DNA of 64,000 nt. Source: Platycnemis pennipes. Taxonomy: Eukaryota > Arthropoda > Insecta > Odonata > Platycnemididae. The stretch is taken from assembly GCA_933228895.1 (NCBI GenBank), contig OW121846.1, positions 110,253,054 to 110,317,053 on the forward strand, read 5' to 3'. Numbering within the stretch: position 1 is the stretch's first letter; each line of letters opens with the position of its first letter. The notes beneath the pieces were generated by a model. That model was not told the origin of the DNA. It did no database searches and was given only the letters and a program-made list of their open reading frames with translations. Of the stretch, positions 11,101-21,345 are shown one piece after another. Made by a program: the position numbers and the translations under genes.

Positions 11101-12925
11101 TGTTGTCGTATGGAGTGATTCTATGGTTGCTCTTCAGTGGGTAAAGTCGTCCCCTCACCGCTGGAAATCCTTTATTGCAAATAGAGTGACGCTGATTCAA
11201 GAGAAATTATCTCCAAACAAATTTCGGTATGTGCCATCAGACTCTAACCCTAGTGACATAGCATCGAGAGGAGCCCTTCCTCGTCAATTTATCGAGGACG
11301 CGAGTTGGGTGACGGGCCCGTTATGGCTGAGTCAACCATTGGAGGGGTGGCCGAGGGCTCCAAAACTAGCTAACCACACGGAGTGTGATGCCCTTGAAGT
11401 GGAAGCTCGAACAATTAATCTCCATACGGTACTAGAACAGGATACACTAGCTTGGTTGTTGAAGTTTTCCTCATTTTCACGCTTGAAGAGAGTTACTGCA
11501 TATTGCCTGCGGTTCATTCATAATTGTAAGCACCCCAAGGAGAAACATAGTGGTTATCTCACTACGGAAGAATTAGCACAGGCAGAGGGGCGTTTGGTAA
11601 TCTTAGTGCAACAAATTGAATTTCAAAAGGAATTAGATTTATTAAGAAAAGAAGTAGTGCCCAGCCGGTTGAGAAATTTGAACCCATTCGTAGATAAGGA
11701 AGGAGTCCTAAGGGTTGGAGGCCGATTGAAGCATGCCAAGATTGCATTCAACCAGAAACACCCAATGCTGCTTCCGAAGTCTCATCATTTAACGACTTTG
11801 ATTATTGATTATTATCATGAGGTTCACCTACACCCTGGGTCACTTCATTTGCACTGCCTTATCCAGGCGAAATTTTGGATCATAAATGCTAGAGAGGTTA
11901 TTCGTCGGAGAATATTGCACTGCATGAAATGCTTTCGTGCAAACCCCAAACCGAAAGAGCAGTTTATGGGTAATCTACCTCCATCTCGATTGGAGAAAAT
12001 TAATGCATTTGGCATAACAGACGTGGACTTTGGCGGGCCGTATGCCCTAAAAATGGGAAAAATACGCAAAGCAAAGATATTAAATGGATATATTTGCTTG
12101 TTTGTTTGTTTCGCAACAAGGGCAATACATTTGGAACTTGTCTCGGATTTGAGTTCCGATTGTTTCTTAGCCGCATTAAGGCGGTTTATTTCGCGAAGAG
12201 GCGCCGTGACCGAAATTCATAGCGACAATGGAACGAATTTTGTAGGGGCGCAGAGAAAGATGGCGACTTGGAGGAAAGTAACGTCATCAGCTGACTTCAA
12301 TAGTAGAGCCGAACGGTATCTGGGTGATAGAGGAATCGCATGGAGATTCATACCTCCTGGCAGCCCCCATATGGGAGGACTATGGGAAGCCGGTGTAAAG
12401 TCGGTGAAAAGACATTTGGCAGCATCACTTGGCGATCAAGTACTAACGTACGAAGAATTCTACACAGTACTCGTTCAGATAGAAGCTGTATTGAACTCGA
12501 GACCTATTACTCCAGTTAGTACGGATCCTACCGATGTCGAGGCTCTTACTCCCGGCCACTTTCTCCTGCAAGAGCCAATTTACACACTTCCTGAAGAACC
12601 GGAGCATGGTCCAGGGAGATATAGAAGGCGATGGAGTTTACTGCAACAAGTAGTGGCGACATTCTGGAGGCGATGGCAGGACGATTATCTAATTACTCTC
12701 CAGAGGCGAGAGAAATGGACTACCAAAAGTAGTAATATTAAGGAGGGCGACCTAGTAATATTGAAGGACCCGAAATGTAGCCCTTGTAGGTGGCGACTTG
12801 GTCGAATTAGCAATTGTTTCCTAGGAACGGATGGCCTAGTTAGAGTCGCTGAGGTTAAAACCAAGCAGGGGGTGTATAGACGGTCAGTGAAGGACTTATG
12901 TCCATTACCAATAAAAGATAATTAA
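8120..12925 (+). CDS. BEL/Pao Gag-Pol polyprotein, N-terminally truncated by deletion
   Basis: This is one uninterrupted frame of 1601 codons. The first 11 or so codons are LTR sequence read from a GTG; the first in-frame ATG is at 8306. The N-terminus enters mid-way through the DUF1759-type Gag domain (VHDNPSLSDVQKFLYLKS). Cys/His knuckle-like clusters follow (residues about 198-260). The DUF1758-type aspartic protease has DTAS at 342-345. RT has its first Asp at 669 (IADIRQMY) and YMDD at 745-748. RNase H has ADSS with Asp 924. The integrase has a HLHPGSLHLH...CMKC zinc motif near 1236-1270 and core residues D1303, D1369 and E1423. A DUF5641-like C-terminus (GDLVILKD) closes the frame. All catalytic residues I can check are present. 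It makes the proteins for reverse transcription and integration of BEL elements, but Gag assembly is probably lost because its N-terminal part is gone. Confidence 0.95.
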   Translation: MREATLWSPAAYPVHDNPSLSDVQKFLYLKSVLKGEALSCVSSLPVSSGNYSVAWESLKSRYMDPNRLTNAYLEALFDLTPISREAQAIRKFCTLITEYVGALSAVGHNVESWSVLMIFLLRRKLNSVLRERWEKIALNVVEPSLQTFFDFLNEEAKVLEASSSLPVETGMHKRTHKPAQSFRKSTSMVVNTDSQKSCPNCSLSHSWEKCRKFLKLPVGSRLRVVKAKGCCLVCFSQDCEDCEVKQPCPNCKMRHNELLCFANRGNSSSKFEAKGNATAEYRQHNPQLASADSGETKKNPVNEVSTLQTCTHRSGSVVMLATARAIVLDTNGKGRAIKLLLDTASQGTFITESCVRRLGLNSNKIRTPIFGFGNNNAVVSSGMVSLKIKPSSQSTLKYDINAMVVPHIAQCPKISVVNRTWPHIVGLKLADPRYYDEETIDVLLGAEWFARVVVDAPIIGPAGTPDILPTVFGHCLIGKIENIDNKIQVFCSTLGESIESLVRKFWEYEESPRRYQCSPEDDACEQHYQKNVAREFKQYVVRLPFITDIPELGQSYGLALQRFYMLENRLKKNAALRAKYNEFMKDYITQGHMIVASGPPSALSYYIPHHCIYRSREEFARFRVVFDCSMKTTNGISLNDVLYKGPKLQVDLIDILTRFRLHEVVVIADIRQMYRNIKLHPDNYDMQRIFWRFSPEEDLREYCLTTVTYGLKSAPFLAIRTLHQLVCDEGVEYPVASRIIRENTYMDDIVSSVRTIDEGLKLQCQLKKLLDRGGFELRKWLSNKVELLKNVPSEFCILKPEVFTFHYENQPAAEILGLTWNPRKDNFSYKFVAGFGDITKRTILSEVARLFDPLGFISPVTFYGKWLIQYLWHSGLDWDDPLPEEVVAKWRQFRSELPLISKFELRRCLNFDSAIDLQLHAFADSSERGYAAVVYLRGVKADQTVATSLLIAKSKVAPIKRISLPRLELLGLVLATNLIEYARDILRHHCIISDVVVWSDSMVALQWVKSSPHRWKSFIANRVTLIQEKLSPNKFRYVPSDSNPSDIASRGALPRQFIEDASWVTGPLWLSQPLEGWPRAPKLANHTECDALEVEARTINLHTVLEQDTLAWLLKFSSFSRLKRVTAYCLRFIHNCKHPKEKHSGYLTTEELAQAEGRLVILVQQIEFQKELDLLRKEVVPSRLRNLNPFVDKEGVLRVGGRLKHAKIAFNQKHPMLLPKSHHLTTLIIDYYHEVHLHPGSLHLHCLIQAKFWIINAREVIRRRILHCMKCFRANPKPKEQFMGNLPPSRLEKINAFGITDVDFGGPYALKMGKIRKAKILNGYICLFVCFATRAIHLELVSDLSSDCFLAALRRFISRRGAVTEIHSDNGTNFVGAQRKMATWRKVTSSADFNSRAERYLGDRGIAWRFIPPGSPHMGGLWEAGVKSVKRHLAASLGDQVLTYEEFYTVLVQIEAVLNSRPITPVSTDPTDVEALTPGHFLLQEPIYTLPEEPEHGPGRYRRRWSLLQQVVATFWRRWQDDYLITLQRREKWTTKSSNIKEGDLVILKDPKCSPCRWRLGRISNCFLGTDGLVRVAEVKTKQGVYRRSVKDLCPLPIKDN

Positions 12926-13252
12926 TGTTAGTGAGTAGGATTCGGTAGTGTAGTAAAGTTAGGTTTGTTTATTTAGTTGACTATTGGTTATTAGTATTTG
13001 TGAACCTTTCCGTGGGCTTCCCCTTCCTAATAAATCTCCTTGATAGCCCCCTTGGAGTGAAGATAAATCCTTTCCCCTTTTTGTTTTTTGGTTTTTGTTT
13101 TCCATGTTTTTCCCTTTCCCATTGTGTGATTTAGTTAGTTTGGATCATATGATCACATCGAAGGGGGAAGTACCCTAATTGTTTGATTTTCTATTTCTCA
13201 ATTAATATAATTATTGTCTAGTTGGTTTGTTGTTTTTGGAACGTTGTTCCAA
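12926..13252 (+). other. BEL/Pao 3' untranslated region
   Basis: This non-coding stretch lies between the gag-pol stop and the polypurine tract. It contains a pyrimidine/T-rich run at about 13068-13125 and one AATAAA at about 13029, ahead of the LTR. No env-like ORF is present. Confidence 0.7.
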
Positions 13253-13263
13253 GGGCGGGGGAA
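13253..13263 (+). promoter_or_regulatory. Polypurine tract of the BEL/Pao element
   Basis: GGGCGGGGGAA lies immediately upstream of the TG that starts the 3' LTR, the expected position of the plus-strand primer. One C interrupts the purine run. Confidence 0.8.
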
Positions 13264-13602
13264 TGTTCAGTTGTGTTTTCAAATGGTATGTCAAGGTTGA
13301 GCCGCGCCACCACTCGGCGGTGCCACTGGACTTCGGTTTTCGTTTATCATTTGTTTGTGTGCCTAGTGAGTGGATGTTGAATGAGTGTGTAAGTGAGTCT
13401 ACCTGTGAACGCTGAGCAGTGAGGATCAAGTGAGAGAAGCAACCCTGTGGAGTCCAGCTGCTTGCCGAAGAGCCATCGGTCGGTCGGGCACGCGAGCGGT
13501 GAGTGGCGTATTGTCGTGGCTCAACCTTTTGTTGCTAATAATTTCGTAAATGCAAATTATACAGTCCACTTCGAGATAGAAGTTCACCTTCGGAAGTGAT
13601 CA
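13264..13602 (+). repeat. 3' LTR, complete (339 bp)
   Basis: It runs from TGTTCAG to GTGATCA, giving the canonical TG...CA ends. The first 200 bp equal the 5' LTR remnant without a difference; the last 139 bp occur only here. It is followed by CCCCC and then by the resumed SINE sequence, which fixes the outer boundary. Confidence 0.9.
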
Positions 13603-13713
13603 CCCCCCTTCCTTCGTTTCCTAAAAATTCCTACCATTACCCAATTACCCACCCATCCTAAACGGCGCAAATGACCTCAGCTGTCGGTCGCCTCCCCTGA
13701 AAAACTAACTAAC
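13603..13713 (+). repeat. SINE family 1, right part
   Basis: CTTCC, then CCTACCATTACCCAATTACC and GGCGCAAATGACCTCAGCTG, continue the SINE interrupted at 7953 and match the uninterrupted copy at 48490-48600. It ends in an AACTAACTAACT-like tail, followed by the second copy of TAAGTATTGTA at 13714-13724. Confidence 0.8.
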
Positions 13714-13724
13714 TAAGTATTGTA

Positions 13725-13785
13725 TGTGTGGTGATTTACCTCCCTGCCACACACCCTCGCGGGGTATGATGCAGGGTATAGGTCT
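13725..13785 (+). repeat. LINE 3' tail fragment
   Basis: GGTGATTTACCTCCCTGCCA and ACACCCTCGCGGGG (about 13730-13763) match the 3' end of family A LINEs, followed by a degenerate GCAGGGTATAGG. With the tail fragment at 7645 it shows that the SINE landed beside or between LINE ends. Confidence 0.55.
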
Positions 13786-14957
13786 AAAGTTTCGCTAAGA
13801 TGTTCAGAGGTAACTGGAGCTCAGGATGTATTTTTCACAATCATGTAATCAAGGAAGAGACTCACTGGTGAGTGAGCCAAAGAATGCTTTAAAAGAAGAG
13901 CAGGTGATTTAAAATAAAGGAAGAGAGCCGGTCGTCGTTTCGAGTGACGATATGGGGAGGAGCCGCAAACATTGTAACCGGCTGCTTTCTCTGTTTCCAA
14001 GAATGTCAAGGGAAAGCACGCGCACACATCAGAGGAATTCTGACAGTTTCCATGGTTCCCCTACCACGGGAGCGCAAGCTCCAAGTTTGCTCGCATGGGA
14101 TATCTTTATCCAAGAAAACTGAGCAAACTTTCTCCCAGTAAAATTGAAGACGGACCACTATTTTATCAGATACTTTGCAATCTTGAATTTCCCTTCCTTA
14201 TTGGAATGGATTGCTGTGAGGTAACTATTTTTTTATACTTTAACATACTCTAAATACTCTTCCCATAACTGCGAATTGGATGTTCAAGCTCTTTGTTTCC
14301 TTGTTCCGGACTTTACCGTTTGTAAGATGTACTTAGCCTTAGAAGAAGTAACAAGTGTTTATCAAGGGTTTTAATTCAATCCTTGCATTTTATTATTACT
14401 GAAAAACACCCATACTTAAAAGTGAAAGAAATATAATATATATCTGGTTCGAATCATCATGAGAGAAATAATAAAAGTAGCTTTGGCAGAAATAGTGAGG
14501 TCCTCACCATGAAAGTATGTACTGAGAAACTCCTTTTAAATAATATGACTATTTTTAATTGTCTGTGAGAGTAATTTTTCATTGAATTGAGAACAGTATC
14601 GACGTTTCTAATTTGTGGTAGCATGATGAATAACTCTATTATAAGTGAATATATTATATTAGAAGAATAATAAAATATTTAACGACGCCCAGAAACACTT
14701 CAGTTTTACAGGCCATAAATATAAATCGTTCCATATTTTCTTGAACTATTTTCAACTATTTAAATTTTTTGTTTACTTCAAAGTATAATGGGCAATACAA
14801 TGGCCAAGCTTACCGAAACATAATTAGGGAGTGGGAATTAATCTGGCATATATGATTTTCAAGTGAGCATTCTAAAATTATCTTTGTGAAGATTCCGCTG
14901 TGTCATTGCAAATAATTTGACCTTTTCGGCTTTTTTTCGCGATTATTCATTTTCTTG
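13786..14957. other. Unassigned AT-rich spacer
   Basis: No gene, tRNA-like box or clear repeat is recognised. Short ORFs (for example at 13821-14027 and 13944-14141) lack domains. Confidence 0.4.
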
Positions 14958-15200
14958 GGACGACATTTTGCCGCCATTCTCATTGGCATCTTCAGGTCTA
15001 ATGTTGTGTGAATACCTCGTTTTTGTCAGTTTCATACAGGTCCTCTGTTTGACTGATGTGCTCTGGTTGGTTGCATGATTTTTAATGTTGAATATCAGTT
15101 TCCAATTGTTTGCGAGGGACGTATGGCCGCCGACACGGTTAATGATTTTTGGTCTTTTTGTGATTTCTATAGTCTCCCCTGTCACTCAGGTGAACTTAAT
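14943..15200 (-). pseudogene. C-terminal end of a Penelope-like element ORF
   Basis: On the minus strand the peptide TGETIEITKRPKIINRVGG followed by HTSLANNWKLI is encoded at about 15185-15090. It resembles the conserved end of Penelope-like ORFs (xEAIEI, then NR.G, then a Trp), just after the GIY-YIG endonuclease. The endonuclease and RT themselves are not visible upstream, so only the last part survives. The frame continues into RPEDANENGGKMSS, which is the ribozyme-like motif at 14958-14996 read as protein. The assignment is from remembered family patterns and should be treated as probable. Confidence 0.5.
14958..14996 (-). ncRNA. Hammerhead-like motif downstream of the Penelope-like ORF end
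   Basis: The minus strand reads CCTGAAGATG, then a CCA..TGG hairpin, then CGGCAAAATGTCGTCC. This follows the order CTGANGA, helix, (G)AAA, then GTC expected of a hammerhead. Hammerhead motifs in the terminal repeats of Penelope-like elements are established knowledge. This copy deviates at core positions (CTGAAGA for CTGATGA, GCAAAA for CGAAA) and is probably inactive. Confidence 0.35.
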
Positions 15201-15229
15201 CTTTAAAAGTGGCTTTTCCCAGCATGATA

Positions 15230-15443
15230 AAGGAGGCTACATAAATTACAACTATGCAACAGAGCATCAACCATAAAAACAGCTGTACCCTCGCCTACTA
15301 TCGAAAACGGACGGTCAACTTTGACAATCGCGCAACCAATCAGAACGCACCAAGCCTAAGTGTATATTTGAGAGCGACAAAACGAGGCATCCACACTGGA
15401 GTGGACTTGAGGATGCCCTCTGGAACGCTGACGAAATATCGTC
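15230..15443 (+). mobile_element. Probable Penelope-like terminal fragment in opposite orientation
   Basis: The block contains CGCAACCAATCAGAACGCAC (about 15331-15350), a TATATTTG-like element, and then CTTGAGGATG, a helix and ACGAAATATCGTC (15406-15443), on the plus strand. This has the same architecture as the motif at 14958-14996 on the other strand. It suggests a second, oppositely oriented terminal repeat. The resemblance is at pattern level only. Confidence 0.35.
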
Positions 15444-18079
15444 TAATATAATTAATAGTAGTGGAATACAGCCCAAAAACAAAAGTACTTACATTCTAAA
15501 AATATACTGATATGCCATCTTAAAGAAGAAAATGGGTAAGTATGCTGACACATAGCTGCATCATTCCATTTCAGGGGTGAAAACGGCTATTAAAACTAGA
15601 TTATTTCACATTCAGGGTAGGATATTCTATGGTGGCGAGAAAGACCTGTGCATCTTATCCTTTAATTCACATCATACAGTTTTTGAAATTCTTCGAAAGC
15701 TTCAATTATGATCATTTCCAATTGAGAATATTATTCCGTGGCTTAATTATCCAGCGTCATCCCTTGGGTTGGATTCCGTCATTAGGCTGTCGTTGTAAAT
15801 CATTCAAAAATAATTATCACGAAGTATCATAAAAGGAATGCTACCTTATAAAAAGAAGCTTTGGAGCATTCTATAACACAATGCAACCGTGTTTTCATTC
15901 CCTAATGAGTGCATGGACTTTCACTTGGCAGGTTTTTCGGGCGACTCTGAGAGGAATGCGTAAGGCCTAAGCATTTGTAACAAGGCAGTGATTAATGAAA
16001 GCCTTTCTCAATCCCTACAGCCTTGAAGAGAACAATCGACTCCATTTGGTTTCCATGGTGATTTCCTACAAAAATATATGAAATTTGAGCTGGGATAACT
16101 CCTTCATCCATTCCCCGAGGATAAATAAAATTCCTTTGCATACAGATTCACTCCATCAATGTTAACAAAACATTAAAGAAATATTTATCCGAGAACAAAA
16201 AAACGAAATCAGAAGTGGCTGATGCCAATATCTTATGCCTTATTCCTGTCTTCCCCCATGCATAAAGAAATGCATACGGTTTCACTCCAATCGTAACTTC
16301 CTCACATAAAATGCAGCAAAACAAGTTCAGAGCCATGTTCTGCCTCAGTACAAGAGGACAAGTTGCTAGTGCGGTGAAGATATCCGATCATTGCACGCCG
16401 CACGTATTGCCACCAGGCTGTTTTTCACTGTAGAAACATCGAAAGTAATAAACAAATAGAGTTCATTTAAAGGTATTTATACTATATTTACTCACTATCC
16501 GATAACGTTCATTCATAATCTTGGTGATGAAAACGTGATAATGAAAGCATTCAACTTAAGGATGCATGGTAGAACACACAAGTATAGTATTACAAAGGAG
16601 CCGAAAGTGGCTTGAAAAGCCGAATCTACTGCAACATCACAGAATAGAAAACTTCTGCAGGAAAAATGAATGAACACGCAGCTGTCTTGTGTACTTCTTG
16701 AGGCTGAAATTATACAATGATCTGCACTAATATTTCCAACCTTTTATTAAAGTTACTCATCTATATATCCATAGTGAGCATCCAAGAGTAGTAGTCACAC
16801 AATCAGGATACGTAAAAAAAATCTAAAGGAGATTTAGATCGAGTTTCCGTGAGTGAATATGTGTACAAGTAGTGAAAGAATTCGCAACTTCAATATCCTT
16901 CAATAAACAAGGCAAACTATCATATGAGAGTATGTGCCTCGTGTATGAGAGTATCATATATGACAGTGTGTGCATTCAGATCTTCATGCCACAGAAAATA
17001 AGAGCTTCAAACATGTGGTGGTACCAAAAAGTTACCGGACTACTTTTACTCTTCGTCAAGAAATGATGGCACAGGGTCACGTGCACTGTAATTGTTAGCT
17101 CTAATCTTTATAAGGCATGCCAAGTATTATCGTTGCATTTATATCGAGAGTTTGAAATTGGCATTTCAGTGAACACATACACATGCTACTCTGTGATTGC
17201 TTCATGGAATTAGAAGAAAGAGCCAACGCAAAATTGTGAGATAAACATGAGAAATTTGCCATGTAGGCATTGAAAACGCTTCATCGAGCTTAGCAAAGAT
17301 GAGACAAAAAACAGAAAAATATGTTTTTAGTGACATGGACACTTCAAAAGTATATGAACGACTCTGGAAGATGGCATATGATTTTGAAGAGCATCCACGA
17401 TCATCGCCAGCGAAAACGTGGAATGAATTCTGCAACTTTTACCAAAAGATCATCTAGGTTCAACGCGGTTTTGCCCCCAGGCTCTGTCTGTCAATGATAA
17501 GTTTTTACGAGAGTCTTTAGCATTTAAAAGGGAGAGAGAGAGAGCATCCGACGAAGATCTGTGGCACGTGAGGAACTGGGTTCTCCACGACGAAAATGCA
17601 CCCTGGCACCGAAAATTCCTCGTTCGTTAGTTTCACACCGAGCTCAACATGTCATTAAATCCGCACCCACCCTACTCGCTTCTGCAAATTTGGCTCCTAC
17701 GTGTCTCTTCTTTTTCCTGAAGATGAGAAAGCAGCGTACAGTTAGCCGTAATGAAGTCGTTGCCGAATTCCAGCGAAAATTGTAGAAGGTTCTTTCATAA
17801 TCATTTCTATCGCTTAGCTAAGTTCTAAATTAATTTCCTCCGATGTTTTGAATTAACTCGTATGCTAAACGATGCAATTCATAGTTAATAAGGACTTCAT
17901 ATATAATATTTAGCAGTAGAGCCATTTTTTATGGGTGTTTATATATCCATGCGATTGCCAAACTCTGCCATATTCAGGTAAAAGCAACCCCATCATGAAA
18001 ACTTTGTCTTCTGGCGAGGCTAATTGCGCTCTTTTTCTGCAAAATGTATTTATACTCGAGAGGAATAAATGAATTATCA
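15444..18079. other. Unassigned AT-rich region
   Basis: No coding sequence is recognised over 2.6 kb. There is a short GA microsatellite at about 17532-17545. I see no LINE, SINE or LTR motifs. Confidence 0.4.
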
Positions 18080-18290
18080 TTGCCGGCCCAGGTGGCGGCG
18101 AGGTAAATGTCCTCGCCTGCTAATCCTAGGGTCGCGGGTTCGAGTCCCGCCTGGGTGGGTTCTTCTCCACCAAGGGCATGGGTGTTTGTCAAGCTCTGTT
18201 GGTTCCGCTCCTGGGAAACCTGATGACAGGGAAAAATGCCTTTTGGGATCCCAGAGGTATATAGACCAACAGATCAGTCCGGATGCGTAA
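18080..18290 (+). repeat. SINE family 2 (tRNA-derived), best copy
   Basis: The head folds like a tRNA. CCCAGG (about 18087) pairs with CCTGGG (about 18150). The D-arm-like GGCGAGG/CCTCGCC and the T-arm GCGGGTTCGAGTCCCGC are intact, giving good A and B boxes for RNA polymerase III. The unique body CACCAAGGGCATGGGTGTTT follows, and the copy ends in an A-rich stretch near 18288. Related copies are at 23838 and 27318. I treat it as a SINE, not a tRNA gene, because of the attached body and the diverged copies. Confidence 0.7.
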
Positions 18291-19053
18291 AAAAATATGT
18301 TATTATTACTCTCAACTCTTTTATGAAAGATGATGAATGGGCTGCATTCCAGAAGTGGCCTGCACTCTGTAACCTATGCATTGCTGCGCAAAATATCCAT
18401 CAACAATAATGCGATCGCATGCGTTTCTCAGACCCGTGATAGTTTCATAAATAGAGGGATTTTTGGGAATTGTTGGCATATTCTCTCTCCCCGAAGGACA
18501 GAAATCCCTGACAGGGCAGTTTTCTTGGCTCGTCCCTTGAAAAACTGTGGCTATGAACTATAATAGTTCCAGGAAATGAAATGCATTCAATCAACATATA
18601 CTGTGATATCTTTAAATTTCGAAAACCTTGATTTTGTGCAATGTACTTGTGATTGTGCCTGATTAGGAGCAGGCTAATGCCATATAAAAGGTAAAGCAGT
18701 CTCATTGAAGGCACAAGGATAAGATTTCCTCAAACGTGGGAGGAACCACGATGAAGCAATATTAGCGAAAAGGCTCAGGGTATCCGAGTTTACATCTGGC
18801 GTCATCAAACTTTTATTGCACTCCTGTAGTGCTCTATATCTGATAACTGTTACAGTTATGATGCTAAATTGACACTCGCGTTGATATTTTTTTAAATCCT
18901 TTTCTTCATGCTTGAGTTAAAAACAGAATAATGGAGAACTTAAAAACACTGACTGCACACAGTAAAATTGAAATCGAGAAATTTCCTCCTCCGAAATGCA
19001 CAAATAAAGACCGCTGTCATAACAAACATTTGTGGCGGCTAATACGGTTTAAT
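18291..19053. other. Unassigned spacer
   Basis: AT-rich, with short ORFs but no domain or repeat recognised. Confidence 0.4.
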
Positions 19054-19693
19054 GTACATCTACATCTACATAATACCCTGCAAGCCACCACAAGGGTGTG
19101 TGGCAGGGGGTGATTGCTCATCAAACATGCACTACATATCATGCATAAAAAAGGAATAGTATTAATATAGTAGTCAGAACTACACTATTTAAAAAAGATA
19201 GAAATTGCAAAGAAAACATGCAAAAATATTCTGTTAGTAGGGTTAGCTTTAAGTACTCATACCAACATGCAGCTACCAATGCTATTCATTGCTACTCTCC
19301 GATAGGACATATTTACCGTTATTCGTATCTCTTATTGTGCGAGGGAAAAAGGACATTTTGAATCGGTCAGTTCGGCAATCAATATCTCTAACTTTATGAT
19401 TATGGTCCAGTCTGCCATAGTAAGTTGGGGTTCGTAAAATATTTTTAACATCATCACTGAAAATATTGCCTTGGAATTTGTGGAAGAGATTAAGTCTAAA
19501 TTTCAACCTGCGATCTGACAATTATTCCCATTTTAATTCATTTAATAGACTGGTTACGCTAATATAATTATCGTATCGTCCCTTTACAAATCTTGCCAAT
19601 CTTCGCTGCACACGTTCAAGTTCATTACTTAGACCGATTTCGTAGGGATCCCATACACTGGCAGCATATTCCAAATGAGGTCTAACAAGGGAA
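19054..19693 (-). mobile_element. LINE family B, 3' end, reverse strand
   Basis: On the minus strand this encodes SLVRPHLEYAASVWDPYE (about 19690-19640), LERVQRRLARFVKGRY (about 19620-19570), SDRRLKFRLNLFHKFQ (about 19520-19475) and REIDCRTDRFKMSFF, then the 3' UTR, stem-loop and CTACATCTACATAA tail at 19054-19072 (plus-strand reading). A frame break near 19525 separates two frames. The 5' truncation point is near 19693, where unrelated sequence begins. Confidence 0.85.
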
Positions 19694-21345
19694 GTTATGT
19701 AGAAGTTATTCTCTTCTCTGAAGCCCGGGCAGTCGGCTGAGGCGAACGGAGAAACGCAATGAGGTAGGTTCGTTCTCCATTCCCACTGCAGGCGCTCGTC
19801 ATTATTCTTCTCTCCACAAGTACTGAAGGATTGATACTGCTTTCGGACTTCTGGGTTCCAAAGCTCCACCGTGAATGATCTATTCGGATGGCAGCTCCAG
19901 GGGACATCGACATGAAGATGTCCCCGAGATTTGGTACACAATACACAATACAAGTGTATTCAACCTGGCAAGAATGTTATGAAAGTCAATACTTATGAAA
20001 ATTTTCTAATAAACGCTGCAGACTGGAGACATGGAAATGTAAACCCTCCACTGAAAAAGAGATGTAATGCGACTCGAAAATTTCCCATATTTTTTAAGTA
20101 GGACACTGGTTCGCCTCAAGGAGACTAACCTCTCTAAGCCATTTTTTGAAGGCTTTGCTTCAGTTTTATCAGGTTTGCTGGATAATAAAACTACGCTGTG
20201 AGGAAAAAATGATATTGACCTTCAAATAATGAAGTTGTTTGAGCAAATGGATAATGATGGCCAGAAATCCTATGGACATGAAGATGTCCATTCCAAAAAT
20301 TCTTCAATGAAGCACCTCACGTATTTGATTTATGCTTTTCACTACTGAAAAATTTCCTGTGTAACTTCTAAATCATAATGTTAAAATAACCTATTACTTC
20401 GAAAGTGGGTTGTAAATCAGGAAATTACTGATATCAAGAAATATAACTTTGATTTTTTGATACTTTTGGACGGAAAACCTGTTTTGCCATCAACGCCTCC
20501 TCCTTCGCTTTTTTCCCCATTTTCAAAATATTTTTGCACGTACAGCACGATTATGGCCACTTCCGCTGAACGATGGAGATACTTACAAATTAAAATACGA
20601 CTGAATGAGGCCATTCTATTTCTTTGATTCTACTCCTGAAAAACTACTCATTAATGCCCACATTTATGAGGTTGTTCCACAACATCAGAATCCTCAGAGA
20701 ATATGGACCTACTCTAAGTAGATAGACTGTAGTATTTTCAAAAGGAATGCGAGGGTAAACGACGTTGCGAGTCAACAGGACACGCGGGAATGGGAAATTA
20801 AAAGAGAAGCAGCTGAGAAGAAAAGCGAACTACAGGAATGAATGCGCTTCATAAAAATGGCGTATTTACAAGGGGCAAGTTTCACAAGAGGAGTCCCGGC
20901 GTAGGCACCGCGTATTGCCGCCGCCGCCGCCAGCACGTTCCTCCGGAGATACGCCTTCAAGCCGGCGTCCCAGGGTAATTTTTCGTCATTTATTCGGAAA
21001 TTATTCATGTCATCTTTCCGGAAGGCATTTTGCAAGTCACTGCGAAAATTTTCTTGTGCACTGTTAGTCCAATAATTTTGAGAGGAAGCGGAAAATTTCA
21101 CATTAATATGGAGCGAACAGTTATAACAACAAAACCGGTTAAGTATTGAGGAGAGAGCCACTGATTTCCTCGCCCAGGTACATCCACTTCATCCCAGTTG
21201 AAGACAGCAATTGTGAAGTTTACGCTCGCAATAAAAAAGTTGAGGATGATGCTACTCAATATATGATGTAATTTTTCTCGAGAACTTCATAATAAGTGTT
21301 ACAAAATACTAGCAGATTTTTTTTCTCAGCCTTCATTTCATCTAA
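19694..21345. other. Unassigned region
   Basis: The first 260 bp extend the LINE frame on the minus strand as an open reading frame with no recognisable domain. The rest holds only short ORFs, including a 129-codon minus-strand one at 20772-21161 with an alanine run and no known family. Confidence 0.4.

Larger units (their letters stand above)
7954..13602 (+). mobile_element. BEL/Pao LTR retrotransposon with deleted 5' LTR/gag junction
   Basis: The order is 5' LTR remnant (7954-8153), a single long gag-pol frame (8120-12925), an untranslated stretch, a polypurine tract (13253-13263) and a complete 3' LTR (13264-13602). The first 200 bp of the 3' LTR are identical to the 5' remnant by direct reading. 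The last 139 bp of the LTR (13464-13602) have no counterpart on the left, where sequence passes straight from LTR into the middle of gag. The primer-binding site, leader and Gag N-terminus are therefore missing. CCCCC on both sides is a plausible duplication, so both outer ends are original and the loss is internal. The element interrupts a SINE. Confidence 0.93.

Noticed and set aside
8120..12925. Host gene encoding a 1601-residue protein
   Set aside because: It lies between LTRs and has the Gag, protease, RT, RNase H and integrase order of BEL/Pao elements.
18083..18158. tRNA gene on the plus strand
   Set aside because: The cloverleaf is fair, but the sequence continues into a body shared with diverged copies at 23838 and 27318, so it is a SINE head.
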